A stretch of 64,000 bases of DNA, from the NCBI RefSeq assembly GCF_021654575.1, contig NZ_AP024488.1, positions 3,619,501-3,683,500 on the forward strand. Reading direction: 5' to 3'. Source of the stretch: Desulfoluna limicola. GTDB taxonomy: Bacteria; Desulfobacterota; Desulfobacteria; Desulfobacterales; Desulfolunaceae. Both the position numbers and the translations under genes were made by a program. Each line of letters opens with the position of its first letter. Position 1 is the stretch's first letter. Below the pieces are notes generated by a model. The model had not been told where the DNA came from and ran no database searches. It saw only the letters and a list, made by a program, of their open reading frames with translations. Positions 35,672-44,188 of this stretch are shown one piece after another.

Positions 35672-36520
35672 TTACACCGCCTGCTTCTTTATGGAGCCGT
35701 CCATATTTATCAACGATCGGGAGCGAAACTGCACCGCCACATCATGATAATCTTTTTCCGTAAAGAGGTGAGAAAAACGCTGCCCGCTGGTACTTCGGGA
35801 TTTGTAGAATGTCACGCAGTGCCTGACAATATCATAGACGGTCTCTTCATCATAAATCCCCGGCAACTCCATGGCAAGGCGGGGATGGCGTCCAAGCCGG
35901 CCGCCCAACAGAACCCGGTACCCTTTGCGGATACCGGCAAGGGTCCCTGTTTCGCAGGCCTTGACACACCGACCGCAGACAAGGCACCTCTCAAAATCAA
36001 TGGCAGGCCCCTCCCCTGAAAGGGTCACGGCATGTTCCGCGCAGGAACTCACGCAGGCGCCACACTGGCTGCACGGGGCGCCTGAGATTTCCGGCACAAC
36101 AGCCCCGATAATGCACATGGCCCGAATCTGGGGTTGGGAGCAGGCGTTGGGGCAGTCGGCAAAGGCCACTCGAAGCTCATGGTGAAATTTGAGTTCTCCT
36201 TTGACCGTCTTTTTAAGAAACCCCCTGATGTCTTCGGCTTCCAGAAGTTCCGTCACCCGTTTCTGCAGGTTTCCGCTTCCATTGGCTTTTCGGGGGCACC
36301 CCCCATCACCGAAACACGATTCCACCTGAAAACCGACCACCTCCTCTTCCATTTTATTCAGGAAGCGAGCTCTTGTCCGGTTGACGTCCCTCAGGGAAAT
36401 CTCTGAAACACCCGCTTCTTTCGCCTCCTCTTCCACACGGGACCTCACCCGCTTGCGCACAAAAAAAGGGACTTTCTTCATGGCCTTGTCAGCCTCTTGC
36501 GTCCACTTCATACGATCCAC
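35672..36520 (-). CDS. PCP-reductase-domain, siroheme/Fe-S reductase-like protein with two [4Fe-4S] ferredoxin motifs
   Basis: A 282-aa protein. The N-terminal 45 residues (WTQEADKAMKKVPFFVRKRVRSRVEE) match the PCP_red module found at the end of protochlorophyllide reductase subunits. Next comes ESCFGDGGCP and later ADCPNACSQPQ, giving Cys-x5-Cys and Cys-x3-Cys as in siroheme-[4Fe-4S] sulfite/nitrite reductases. Between and after lie two ferredoxin motifs, CSQCGACVSSC and CLVCGRCVKAC. The layout resembles small AsrC-type proteins. It is shorter than DsrA/B, so it may act in electron transfer or reduce a small substrate. It is 21 bases upstream-coupled to the cupin gene. Confidence 0.8.
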   Translation of the reverse strand: MDRMKWTQEADKAMKKVPFFVRKRVRSRVEEEAKEAGVSEISLRDVNRTRARFLNKMEEEVVGFQVESCFGDGGCPRKANGSGNLQKRVTELLEAEDIRGFLKKTVKGELKFHHELRVAFADCPNACSQPQIRAMCIIGAVVPEISGAPCSQCGACVSSCAEHAVTLSGEGPAIDFERCLVCGRCVKACETGTLAGIRKGYRVLLGGRLGRHPRLAMELPGIYDEETVYDIVRHCVTFYKSRSTSGQRFSHLFTEKDYHDVAVQFRSRSLINMDGSIKKQAV

Positions 36521-36541
36521 GTCCTCGCTCCGGATGATGCA

Positions 36542-36901
36542 TTACAGCACACCAATGGTTTTCGGTTTCTTCACCACGGTGAGCAACATTTTGAACGGTG
36601 TCAGGGCCTCAAGTGCATGGGGAACGTCTTTGGGCATCACCACCGACTCCCCGGCTTCCGCCTCCAAGAGGGTACCGTTAATGTCGATCCTCACCCGCCC
36701 GTCAAGGACCTGCACCAGAGCATCCCCGGGGGCCGTATGGGCGCTGATCTCTTCGCCTTTATCAAAAGCAAAAAGCGTGATGACAACGCCTGGGGTGGTG
36801 GCAAGGGTCCGGCTCACCACCTGGTTCGGGGCATAGTCCACCAGTTCATTCATCACTACGGCACGGGACATGTCTATATTTTTCATCAGGTCATCGCTCA
36901 T
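36542..36901 (-). CDS. Small cupin-domain protein
   Basis: A 119-aa single-domain cupin. Residues EEISAHTAPGDALVQVLDGRV form cupin motif 1 with one His, and GESVVMPKDVPHALEAL forms motif 2 with another His. The metal-ligand set is reduced compared with full cupins. Such small cupins are common beside redox and stress genes in anaerobes; the role is unknown. Start at 36901 with AAGGAG 9 bases upstream. Confidence 0.85.
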   Translation of the reverse strand: MSDDLMKNIDMSRAVVMNELVDYAPNQVVSRTLATTPGVVITLFAFDKGEEISAHTAPGDALVQVLDGRVRIDINGTLLEAEAGESVVMPKDVPHALEALTPFKMLLTVVKKPKTIGVL

Positions 36902-36942
36902 GGGGTATTGCTCCTTCACAAAGGGGGCGGTCATAAAAAATC

Positions 36943-37365
36943 TCAGGCAAAAAGCCCGTTCGTTGTTCCCTTATGGGGCCCGATCAACTCGGCTTCGTCC
37001 GCATGGACGGGACGCCACTGAACGGTGTAGAGTCTCTCTTTCCCAACAAGGGCGCCCTCTTTAAGGATGGCCACATCCATGGCCCGCCCCTGTGGAAAGT
37101 ACTCCACCCACAAGACCTTGTTCAAACTCAACCCGAACTCCCGACAGAGAGACTGGGCAAAGTACTGAAAATGGTTTCTCACATTAAAGCCCTTTCCGGT
37201 ATCGGCAAAGAGGCAGATATACGGCTTCATGTGGAACACCCCTTGTGGCGTGGTGTCCGAGAGGTCCACAATCTTCACCCGATAGGATCCGGGCCACCAA
37301 CTCACCGGCCGTTCACCAGAGCTTGTCTTCCCCGACCAGGAGTAGATGCCGTCAAATAGAATCAT
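36943..37365 (-). CDS. Conserved-looking protein of unknown function
   Basis: A 140-aa soluble protein beginning MILFDGIYSWSGKTSSG, with SD AGGA 7-8 bases upstream of 37365. No family was recognised. It is rich in aromatic residues (Trp and Tyr) and has a mixed alpha/beta look. It lies 41 bases before the cupin gene and 161 bases after cooS, so it may share their transcript. Confidence 0.65.
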   Translation of the reverse strand: MILFDGIYSWSGKTSSGERPVSWWPGSYRVKIVDLSDTTPQGVFHMKPYICLFADTGKGFNVRNHFQYFAQSLCREFGLSLNKVLWVEYFPQGRAMDVAILKEGALVGKERLYTVQWRPVHADEAELIGPHKGTTNGLFA

Positions 37366-37526
37366 CGTTTTTTCCTGCATGGGTTGTGGTGCGGGCCACG
37401 CTGGCCCACACCGTCGTATCCTTAATCTTCGAGCCGCCACCCCATGGCAGCAGCTCATGGGGGACGGTTTCAGTCAAGGCAGGACAGCTGCATTGATCCG
37501 TGTCACCTGCCCGCCCTTTTCTCGCA

Positions 37527-39491
37527 TCAGGCCAACTCACGCCGCGTGGCCATGTCCATCAGCACACGCTCACGGGACTTGTCGATGCCCAGCTCCTTGC
37601 GTTTCTTATCGATGTGGGCGATCATCATGGCTGCCATTTCGTAGGGATCTTTGGTCACCCCCCACTTACCGAGGCCCTGCTCTTCAAGCCCGCCGAACAA
37701 CAGGTTGTGGAATTTGGTGTCCTTCACCGTTGGGAACCCCACGCCGAAGACGGTGTAGACGCCGGAGGCCACAAAGTACTGCCCGATGGCAACCGCCTTC
37801 TCACTCATCCACTCGGGAGCGGCACCGGCCACCGGCAGATCGGCAAGGCAATCTCCAAGCCCTCCCTGATTCACCATGGCAGTGGCCGCCGTCAGGATCC
37901 GTGTGTTGTCCACACAGGACCCCAGCCCGAGAATCGGTGGCATGCCCACCGCCTCGCACACCTCCCGCAGGCCCGGACCGGCCAGGTGCGCCGCTTCGGG
38001 AACGGTAAGCCCGGCCTTGGCAAGGGCGATCTGTGAGCACCCGGTCTGGATCACGAGCACATCGTTTTTGATGAGTTCCTTCACCAACTCCACATGAACC
38101 CAGTCCTGCTTCACGCGCGGGTTCACGCACCCCACCACTCCTGCCACACCCCGGATGCGTCCGTTGATGATGTTATCATTCAAGGGGGCGTAGCTGCTCC
38201 GGAAAGAGCCTCCCAGCATGTAGTTGATGTACTCGTGGGAGAAGCCATGAATCCCCTTGTTGACAATCTGAGGGATCTCGATGTCCACACCGCGATTGGC
38301 AAACCGGGCGATGGCAAGGGTCACGATTTCATCGGTGCACTCCCTGGGAGAGTGCTCCTCAAACTCGATGTGCCTGGCGCCCTCGATATGGCAGCGGGGG
38401 TTGGTGGTGATCAGGTGGGTCTTGTAGCACTCAGCGGTCTTCACAAGGCCCTGCTGGATACACTGAATGTCCACAGCCATGGCATCCACGGCCCCCGTGA
38501 CAAGGACCGGCTCCGTGCTCATGAAGTTGCCGGCATGGGGGACGCCGTGACGGGACATCATCTCCGCACCGGAGCAGCACATGCCCACAAGGTTGATCCC
38601 TTTGGCCCCCTTGTCCCGGGCGATCTGAACCAGGGCCGGGTCGCTGACCGATACCAGCATCGACTCAAACAGGTTGGGTTCGTGCCCGTGAACGATGACA
38701 TTGACATGGTCCTCTTTCAAAACGCCAAAGTTCACGTCGGCCTGGACGGGGGAGGGGGTTCCGAACATGATGTCCCCGAGCTCCGTGGCCACCATGGACC
38801 CGCCCCAGCCATCGGCCAGGGCTGTCTTGCTGATGGCCTTGGTGATGTTTTCATAATGCTGATCACACCCCATGTGGGTACGGCTCATGATTCCCATCAC
38901 CTCGATCATGGCACCCCGGGGGACGATATCAAGCTTGCGCCAGGTCTCGAGGGTCTTGGCCGGGACACGCTTCATAAAGGGGATCTCCCCTTCGGTCTGG
39001 GTGTAGGTCTTCTCCAACTCCTCGGCAAGATCAAGGGCCATCTCCTGGATGGTCTTGCCCTCGATTTCCAGCCCGAGCTCAACGCAGAGGGCCTCTAACC
39101 TGTAGGGATCTTTGATGGTGTAGTCGGTGATGGTGCCGTTGGCGACGCCTTTGAAGAGCTCAAGGACGGCCATTCCGTGGTCGTTGTGGGCAGCAGAACC
39201 GGATGCAACCATACGGGCGAGGTTGCGGGATTGGATGGTATCGATGGTGGCTCCGCAGACCCCGACCTTACCGTAAGGATCCCTCGCGTTCAGACGACAT
39301 GGACCCATGTAACACATCTTGCAGCATGCCGATTCCGCCCCGATGGGACAGGGCTTCATATCCGCAGCACGGTCAAAGGCCACAACAACCCCATCTCTCC
39401 GCGCCTTCTCAAGCATTCGTCCTGTCGCTTCACACGTGGTCACGTCCTTGATGTCGGCGACTTTCTTACCCTTCTTCTCCAATTTTTCCAT
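37527..39491 (-). CDS. cooS: Anaerobic carbon monoxide dehydrogenase, catalytic subunit
   Basis: A 654-aa Ni-Fe-S enzyme that interconverts CO and CO2. The N-terminal cluster B/D cysteines lie in CPIGAESACCKMCYMGPCRL and GVCGA. All expected C-cluster ligand sites are present: the His in VHGHEPNLFE, and Cys in GMCCSGAE, DIQCIQQ, GCVNP, TGCSQIALAKAG and GLGSCVDNTR. Start at 39491 with GGGAGAG; the longer ORF adds 13 residues. No cooF, cooC or energy-converting hydrogenase is next to it, and there are no acs genes, so it is a stand-alone CODH. Its upstream neighbour is a ferredoxin-type gene. It sits in the same series as hcp, a structural homologue. Confidence 0.95.
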   Translation of the reverse strand: MEKLEKKGKKVADIKDVTTCEATGRMLEKARRDGVVVAFDRAADMKPCPIGAESACCKMCYMGPCRLNARDPYGKVGVCGATIDTIQSRNLARMVASGSAAHNDHGMAVLELFKGVANGTITDYTIKDPYRLEALCVELGLEIEGKTIQEMALDLAEELEKTYTQTEGEIPFMKRVPAKTLETWRKLDIVPRGAMIEVMGIMSRTHMGCDQHYENITKAISKTALADGWGGSMVATELGDIMFGTPSPVQADVNFGVLKEDHVNVIVHGHEPNLFESMLVSVSDPALVQIARDKGAKGINLVGMCCSGAEMMSRHGVPHAGNFMSTEPVLVTGAVDAMAVDIQCIQQGLVKTAECYKTHLITTNPRCHIEGARHIEFEEHSPRECTDEIVTLAIARFANRGVDIEIPQIVNKGIHGFSHEYINYMLGGSFRSSYAPLNDNIINGRIRGVAGVVGCVNPRVKQDWVHVELVKELIKNDVLVIQTGCSQIALAKAGLTVPEAAHLAGPGLREVCEAVGMPPILGLGSCVDNTRILTAATAMVNQGGLGDCLADLPVAGAAPEWMSEKAVAIGQYFVASGVYTVFGVGFPTVKDTKFHNLLFGGLEEQGLGKWGVTKDPYEMAAMMIAHIDKKRKELGIDKSRERVLMDMATRRELA

Positions 39492-39730
39492 AACTCTCTC
39501 CCCTGGGCGGCCGAGCGATACGGAGAGCAAAACGGGACCTTCACCTGGGCGGCACGGCCACCGGATCTTAAAGTTTGGCCTGCTTCTGCAGACCGGTTGT
39601 CTGAGACGTCATGTCCAAGGTAAAACGGGTGAAACAAGGCTGCAGCAAAAGAAACTCAGGACAGGCTCTCCATCCGTGAAGAGCCCATCCTGCCGTCTGC
39701 GACCGGTACAACAAAACGTTTGCATGATTC

Positions 39731-39768
39731 ATGCCGACGGGAACATGTCATGTTCTTCCCACCGGCAT
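39731..39768 (-). terminator. Hairpin after the ferredoxin-type gene
   Basis: ATGCCG pairs with CGGCAT and an inner GAACAT/ATGTTC stem follows, with no strong T run. It lies 25 bases after the ferredoxin stop and could attenuate readthrough into cooS. Confidence 0.45.
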
Positions 39769-39792
39769 GCGGCAAACACGCGCTTAACACAC

Positions 39793-40545
39793 TCACTTTT
39801 TAATCTGGCCATCCAGAGAGATGACAACCACCTCCACAGGCACATCGGCCCCGGAGAGCTCAAGGCCCTTTTTCACAATGGCGGGCATGCCGGAGCAACA
39901 GGGGACCTCCATGATCAGCACGGTGACACTCTTGACATCTGCAGCAGAGAAGATATCCCGAAACTTTTCAATGTAACTCTGGGCGTCGTCAAACTTGGGG
40001 CACCCCAGCATCACCTTGCGCCCTTTGAGGTACGTGGTGTGAAGGTCCGGGTAAGAGACAGGCACACAATCGGCGGTCACAAGCAGGTCGGCCCCTTTCA
40101 GGAAGGGCGCCGTGGGCGGAATGAGACGAATCTGTACCGGCCAATGGGACAAAGCTGAGACACCGGACACCTGATCCTTGGGTACATTGGCGCTTTGGCA
40201 GGGTGAGGGAGCCTTCAAATTCATGATTGAGGCCGACGGGCACCCGCATCCGGAAGCCGGTTGAGCAGCAACCGGAGAAGACGCCTTCTCCTCGGCTTCC
40301 TGAGCCGCCAGGTGCTTGTGAACCGCCTCCTCATCAAAGGGTTCCGCCTCGCGCTCCACAATATGCAAGGCATCTTCCGGGCAATCTCCGATGCAGGCAC
40401 CGAGGCCATCGCAAAGCAGGTCCTTGATCACCTTGGCCTTGCCGTCGACGATCTCAATGGCGCCTTCGGCACAGGCAGGAACACAGAGACCGCATCCGGT
40501 GCATTTTTCCTCGTCGATTTCGATTATCTTTCGCATGATTTTCAT
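39793..40545 (-). CDS. Two-cluster ferredoxin-domain protein of hcp-type clusters
   Basis: A 250-aa protein. The N-terminus has two [4Fe-4S] motifs, CTGCGLCVPAC and CDGLGACIGDC…CP. A spacer with GCGCPSA follows, then a C-terminal domain with further cysteines (LGCPKFDD, VPCCSGMP). It is likely an electron donor or adaptor for Hcp or CooS, which flank it. From memory, HcpR regulons in related bacteria include a ferredoxin-like gene (frdX) beside hcp; the correspondence here is inference. The start at 40545 has GGGG 7 bases upstream; ATGs at 40551 and 40536 are alternatives. Confidence 0.8.
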   Translation of the reverse strand: MKIMRKIIEIDEEKCTGCGLCVPACAEGAIEIVDGKAKVIKDLLCDGLGACIGDCPEDALHIVEREAEPFDEEAVHKHLAAQEAEEKASSPVAAQPASGCGCPSASIMNLKAPSPCQSANVPKDQVSGVSALSHWPVQIRLIPPTAPFLKGADLLVTADCVPVSYPDLHTTYLKGRKVMLGCPKFDDAQSYIEKFRDIFSAADVKSVTVLIMEVPCCSGMPAIVKKGLELSGADVPVEVVVISLDGQIKK

Positions 40546-40650
40546 GGTCATTCCCCTTTCTGGTGCGTGCCTTGTTCCAAGGCATGTATATGGTGTCACC
40601 TGCCTCTCAACACAGCGGCAGGATTAGGGTCGTTGTTAGGGCAACGCCTC

Positions 40651-41319
40651 TTAACGAACAAGAGTTTTCCGGGCTCTCATGTTCGCCCCGGCCGTTTTCA
40701 GGCGCAGGGCCAGCCCAGCGTTAAAGACAGCCTCATCAAGGGGGGTTCCCTCGCAGCGGTCCTCTTCATCAGCGATTTCGCAGGCATCCTGCAATATCGC
40801 CTGGTTTACATCCCCCTCTTCCCCGGAAGAGAGTCCCTCGAGAAGTGCCGTCACTTCCGTGACGAGCCCCTCCGGAGCGGAAATCGCGGAAAACACATCG
40901 GCCATCTCTCCCGGGGAGAGGGCTGTCAGGTAGGCCCCGCAGAGAAGGACGGCAAGGTCTGACGCCTCCTCTGCGGCCGCGATGTGTTCGGCATGACCGG
41001 CCAGGCGAGCTGCCCGGCCAATGCGGGAAAAATCTTTCCCACAGCGTTTTTTCACCTCCACGGCCACCCGGTCTTTGATCAGGTTCCGCTTTTCAGCAAG
41101 AAGCTCAGGCGGCAGGGAGCCGATACACGACTCGGCAAACTGGCAGTAAGATGCGCACCCGAAATCGAGCCTGGGGTTGACCAGGCGCTTCCCACAGCCG
41201 CGGCAACTGCGCATGGTGTCGTCTTTGAAGAACTCCACCGTGCCGCCGCAATCGGGACACGTGGCTTCGAAAATCGCCCCGTATCCCCAGTACTGGGTAT
41301 CCTGACCCGGACATTTCAT
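40651..41319 (-). CDS. Cys-rich protein of unknown function between hcp and ferredoxin genes
   Basis: A 222-aa soluble protein. The first 70 residues have zinc-ribbon-like pairs CPDCGG and CRGCGK followed by CASYCQFAESC, which could hold zinc or an Fe-S cluster. The remainder is helical with acidic stretches and the segment GHAEHIAAAEEASDLAVLL, which recalls HD-type or regulatory domains but without a clear HD motif. Start at 41319 with GGGGGTG upstream. It lies between hcp and the ferredoxin gene on the same strand, so a link to Hcp function is likely but unproven. Confidence 0.7.
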   Translation of the reverse strand: MKCPGQDTQYWGYGAIFEATCPDCGGTVEFFKDDTMRSCRGCGKRLVNPRLDFGCASYCQFAESCIGSLPPELLAEKRNLIKDRVAVEVKKRCGKDFSRIGRAARLAGHAEHIAAAEEASDLAVLLCGAYLTALSPGEMADVFSAISAPEGLVTEVTALLEGLSSGEEGDVNQAILQDACEIADEEDRCEGTPLDEAVFNAGLALRLKTAGANMRARKTLVR

Positions 41320-41365
41320 GGCGCACCCCCTTGGTTCAGGTGACGTCGTCACCTGTTTTTTCTAA

Positions 41366-41398
41366 GGCGCCCCGTCCCCTCATCCGAAACGGGGCGCC
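41366..41398 (-). terminator. Strong hairpin after hcp
   Basis: GGCGCCCCGT pairs perfectly with ACGGGGCGCC around a 13-base loop, 55 bases after the hcp stop. There is no T run, so it may be a pause or processing site. Confidence 0.55.
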
Positions 41399-41452
41399 CA
41401 TGGTCTTACTGCAGACAATCTACTGTATTAGAGTATTCAACAACCGTGCCGA

Positions 41453-43066
41453 CTATCCCAGTGCGGCCTTCAAGTCCTCTTCCACGGTGCCGGTGGGGGC
41501 GATGTTGAAGTTCTCCACCAGAACCCCCAGGACATTGGGTGAAATAAAGGCCGGCAGCGAGGGCCCGAGCTTGATGTCCTTGATCCCGAGGTGGAGCAGG
41601 GAGAGAAGAATCACGCACGCCTTCTGCTCGTACCAGGAGAGGATGAAGGAGAGGGGCAGATCGTTTACACCGCAATCAAAGGCCTCGGCCAGAGCCATGG
41701 CGATTCTCACCGCGGAGTACGCGTCGTTGCACTGCCCCACATCAAGAAGCCTGGGAATCCCGCCGATGTCGCCGAGCTGCTTGTCAAAGAAGCGGAACTT
41801 ACCGCAGGCCAGGGTCAGCACAACACAGTCGGACGGAATCTGCTCCACCATGTCGGTGTAGTAGTTACGACCGGGCTTGGCACCGTCGCAACCGCCCACG
41901 AGGAAGAAGTGACGAATCGCGCCGCCCTTCACCGCGTCGATGATCTTGTCGGCCACACCGAGGACGGCGTTGCGTGCAAAGCCGACCATGACGGTCCCCT
42001 TGTCGGTATCCGCGGCAAAGCCCTCACAGGCAAGTGCCCCTTCGATGACGGGGGTGAAATCCTTGCTGTCCCCGATATGAGCCACACCGGGCCATCCGAC
42101 CAGGCCGGTGGTGAAGATGCGATCGTTGTACGTCTCTTTCGGCTTCTGGATGCAGTTGGTGGTCATGAGGATGGTGCCGGGGAAGGCATCAAACTCTTTG
42201 GCCTGATTCTGCCAGGCCGTGCCGTAGTGGCCATAAAAATGGTCGTATTTTTTCAGTTCAGGGTACCCGTGACAGGGAAGCATCTCACCGTGGGTGTAGA
42301 TGTTGATCCCCTTGCCTTCGGTCTGCTTGAGCAGAAGTTCCAGGTCCTTCAGGTCGTGACCGGAGACCAGGATGGCCTTGCCCGCCTTGGCGCCCAGGGG
42401 AACCGAGGTGGGAACGGGGTGACCGTACGTGCCGGTGTTGCCGGCATCGAGAAGCTCCATGGCACGGATGTTCACCTCACCGCACTTGAGGCAGAGGCCC
42501 ACCAGGTCGCCCACGGCAAGGGTGTTGTCGAGGGTTGCGGCCAGGGCTTCGTAAATAAAGGCAAAGACCGCCGGGTCCTTCTGGCCGAGGATGGCCGCAT
42601 GGTCCGCATACGCTGCAAGCCCTTTAAGACCGTAAACGAGAAGTTCCCTCAAGGAGCGGACATCGGCGTCAAGGGTGGCGTCGGCCATGACACCCAGGGT
42701 TTCGCCCACGGCCACCAGCTCCGCCTGGCTCTTGCCGGCGCAGGAGCAGGAAGGCCCGGCAAGGTCAAGGCCGGTCTTCTCTTTCAGAGATTTCGTGTAC
42801 GCCTCGCACTCGGCAATGAGTGCCACAAAACGGGCCGGATCGAAATCAACGTTGGTAAGCGTTGAAAAAATGGCTTCACAAACAAAGAGATCCATCTTCT
42901 CATCACGAATCCCCTTTTCTGCCGCCTTCACCGCATAAAGGGAGAGGCCTTTCAATGCATGGATCAACAGGTCCTGCAAGGCAGCCACTTCGGGCTGTTT
43001 TCCGCATACGCCGATCTTGGTACACCCGGTGCCTTTGGCTGTCTGCTCGCACTGATAACAAAACAT
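41453..43066 (-). CDS. hcp: Hydroxylamine reductase / hybrid-cluster protein
   Basis: A 537-aa class I hybrid-cluster protein. The N-terminal cysteines MFCYQCEQTAKGTGCTKIGVCG have the Cys-x2-Cys-x8-Cys-x5-Cys spacing of the cubane cluster. Hybrid-cluster ligands are visible in THGEMLPCHGYPEL, TTNCIQKP, CDGAKPGRNYY and ACGKFRF. It reduces hydroxylamine in vitro and is regarded as an NO reductase in vivo. Start at 43066 with AAGGAG. The divergent CRP/FNR-type gene and the palindrome at 43232 suggest control by nitrosative stress. It is a fold relative of CooS, encoded two genes downstream. Confidence 0.95.
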   Translation of the reverse strand: MFCYQCEQTAKGTGCTKIGVCGKQPEVAALQDLLIHALKGLSLYAVKAAEKGIRDEKMDLFVCEAIFSTLTNVDFDPARFVALIAECEAYTKSLKEKTGLDLAGPSCSCAGKSQAELVAVGETLGVMADATLDADVRSLRELLVYGLKGLAAYADHAAILGQKDPAVFAFIYEALAATLDNTLAVGDLVGLCLKCGEVNIRAMELLDAGNTGTYGHPVPTSVPLGAKAGKAILVSGHDLKDLELLLKQTEGKGINIYTHGEMLPCHGYPELKKYDHFYGHYGTAWQNQAKEFDAFPGTILMTTNCIQKPKETYNDRIFTTGLVGWPGVAHIGDSKDFTPVIEGALACEGFAADTDKGTVMVGFARNAVLGVADKIIDAVKGGAIRHFFLVGGCDGAKPGRNYYTDMVEQIPSDCVVLTLACGKFRFFDKQLGDIGGIPRLLDVGQCNDAYSAVRIAMALAEAFDCGVNDLPLSFILSWYEQKACVILLSLLHLGIKDIKLGPSLPAFISPNVLGVLVENFNIAPTGTVEEDLKAALG

Positions 43067-43231
43067 ATCGTTCTCCTTGTTCGATTGTGAATTCACGTGT
43101 CAACGGGACCCGACCGGTGTGCCAGTCGCCTTAAATGGTGCGACGGCAGGTCGTTTATTCTACCCACCATCCTGAAGTATCCTTACCCTTCAGGGTTGTC
43201 CCATTTCTACGCCATCTTCTGTCCGCACACC

Positions 43232-43245
43232 TTGACTTAGGTCAA
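43232..43245. promoter_or_regulatory. Putative HcpR operator in the hcp/hcpR intergenic region
   Basis: TTGAC-TTAG-GTCAA is a perfect 5-bp inverted repeat with a 4-base spacer, 166 bases upstream of hcp and 109 bases upstream of the regulator. CRP/FNR-type regulators bind such palindromes, and HcpR sites are described, from memory, with TTGAC/GTCAA half-sites. Confidence 0.65.
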
Positions 43246-43353
43246 ACAGAATGCAAAAATTTCAAAAAATCGTATCTTTCAGGTTCGCCGGCATACATCC
43301 TCATGATGCTATATGACCTCCTTCACACCCTGCCCCAGAAAGGAGCACCATCC

Positions 43354-44040
43354 ATGCCCCAAGGGTCTCACGCCATCCTCGCCTCCGTTCCCCTCTTCAG
43401 CGGACTGGAGCCCCATGACTTCGACCTCCTTGCCGAGCTTGCCCTTCAAAAGGGTTACAAAAAGGGAGAGATGATCTTTTCTGAAGGGGATCCCGGAGAC
43501 GGGTTCTACATTGTGGCCGAGGGCCAGGTGAAGGTATTCAAGTCATCCTCCGAGGGCAAAGAGCAAATCCTGCATATCTTCGGCCCGGGGGAACCCATCG
43601 GCGAGGTGGCTGTCTTTGCCGGCATTCCCTTTCCGGCCAATGCCGCCGTGCTGGTCAAGAGCACCCTTCTCTTTTTTCCCCGGGACGCCTTCACCCGCCT
43701 CATCGCCAAAGAGCCGTCCCTTGCCATGAAGCTTCTGGCCGTTCTCTCCACACGCCTCAGGCAGTTCACCGTGCAGATCGAAAACCTCTCCCTGAAGGAA
43801 GTCCCGGGGCGTATCGCCTCTCACCTTCTCTTCCTCGCGCAGGAGCAGAACAACCGGGAGCAGGTGACCCTGACCATCTCCAAAGGCCAGCTGGCAAGCC
43901 TCCTCGGGACCATTCCCGAGACCCTTTCCCGCATCCAGGCCAAGATGGCCTCCGAAGGACTCATCCAGGTCTCGGGCCGGGAGATCACCCTGCTGGACTT
44001 TGAGGGCCTTGAGGCCCTCTCGGAAAACGGCAAGCTCTGA
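43354..44040 (+). CDS. CRP/FNR-family regulator, HcpR-like
   Basis: A 228-aa regulator. The N-terminal cyclic-nucleotide-binding fold (about 10-125) lacks the FNR cysteine set. The C-terminal HTH has SLLGTIPETLSRIQAKM (recognition helix ETLSRI). Start at 43354 with SD AAAGGAG; the longer ORF of 301 aa has no SD and covers the promoter region. Divergent from hcp with the shared palindrome at 43232-43245, it is most likely HcpR, which responds to NO through a heme in characterised members. That assignment is from context. Confidence 0.88.
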   Translation: MPQGSHAILASVPLFSGLEPHDFDLLAELALQKGYKKGEMIFSEGDPGDGFYIVAEGQVKVFKSSSEGKEQILHIFGPGEPIGEVAVFAGIPFPANAAVLVKSTLLFFPRDAFTRLIAKEPSLAMKLLAVLSTRLRQFTVQIENLSLKEVPGRIASHLLFLAQEQNNREQVTLTISKGQLASLLGTIPETLSRIQAKMASEGLIQVSGREITLLDFEGLEALSENGKL

Positions 44041-44135
44041 CAGGCCCAGGTCAATCAAATGCAATCCCCATGCCACCCCGCGACATTTCAATGACAAATG
44101 GTTATCCATCAAAGCGCATGGGCCACAGCAACACA

Positions 44136-44164
44136 AAAGGGCGGCTCCGCATGCGGCACCGCCC
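44136..44164 (-). terminator. Terminator between the CRP-type and octaheme genes
   Basis: GGGCGG pairs with CCGCCC around a 14-base loop. On the minus strand it ends in TTTT, 25 bases after the octaheme stop. Convergent genes may both use it. Confidence 0.7.
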
Positions 44165-44188
44165 TCTCGTCCCCGGTTTACCGCGGTA

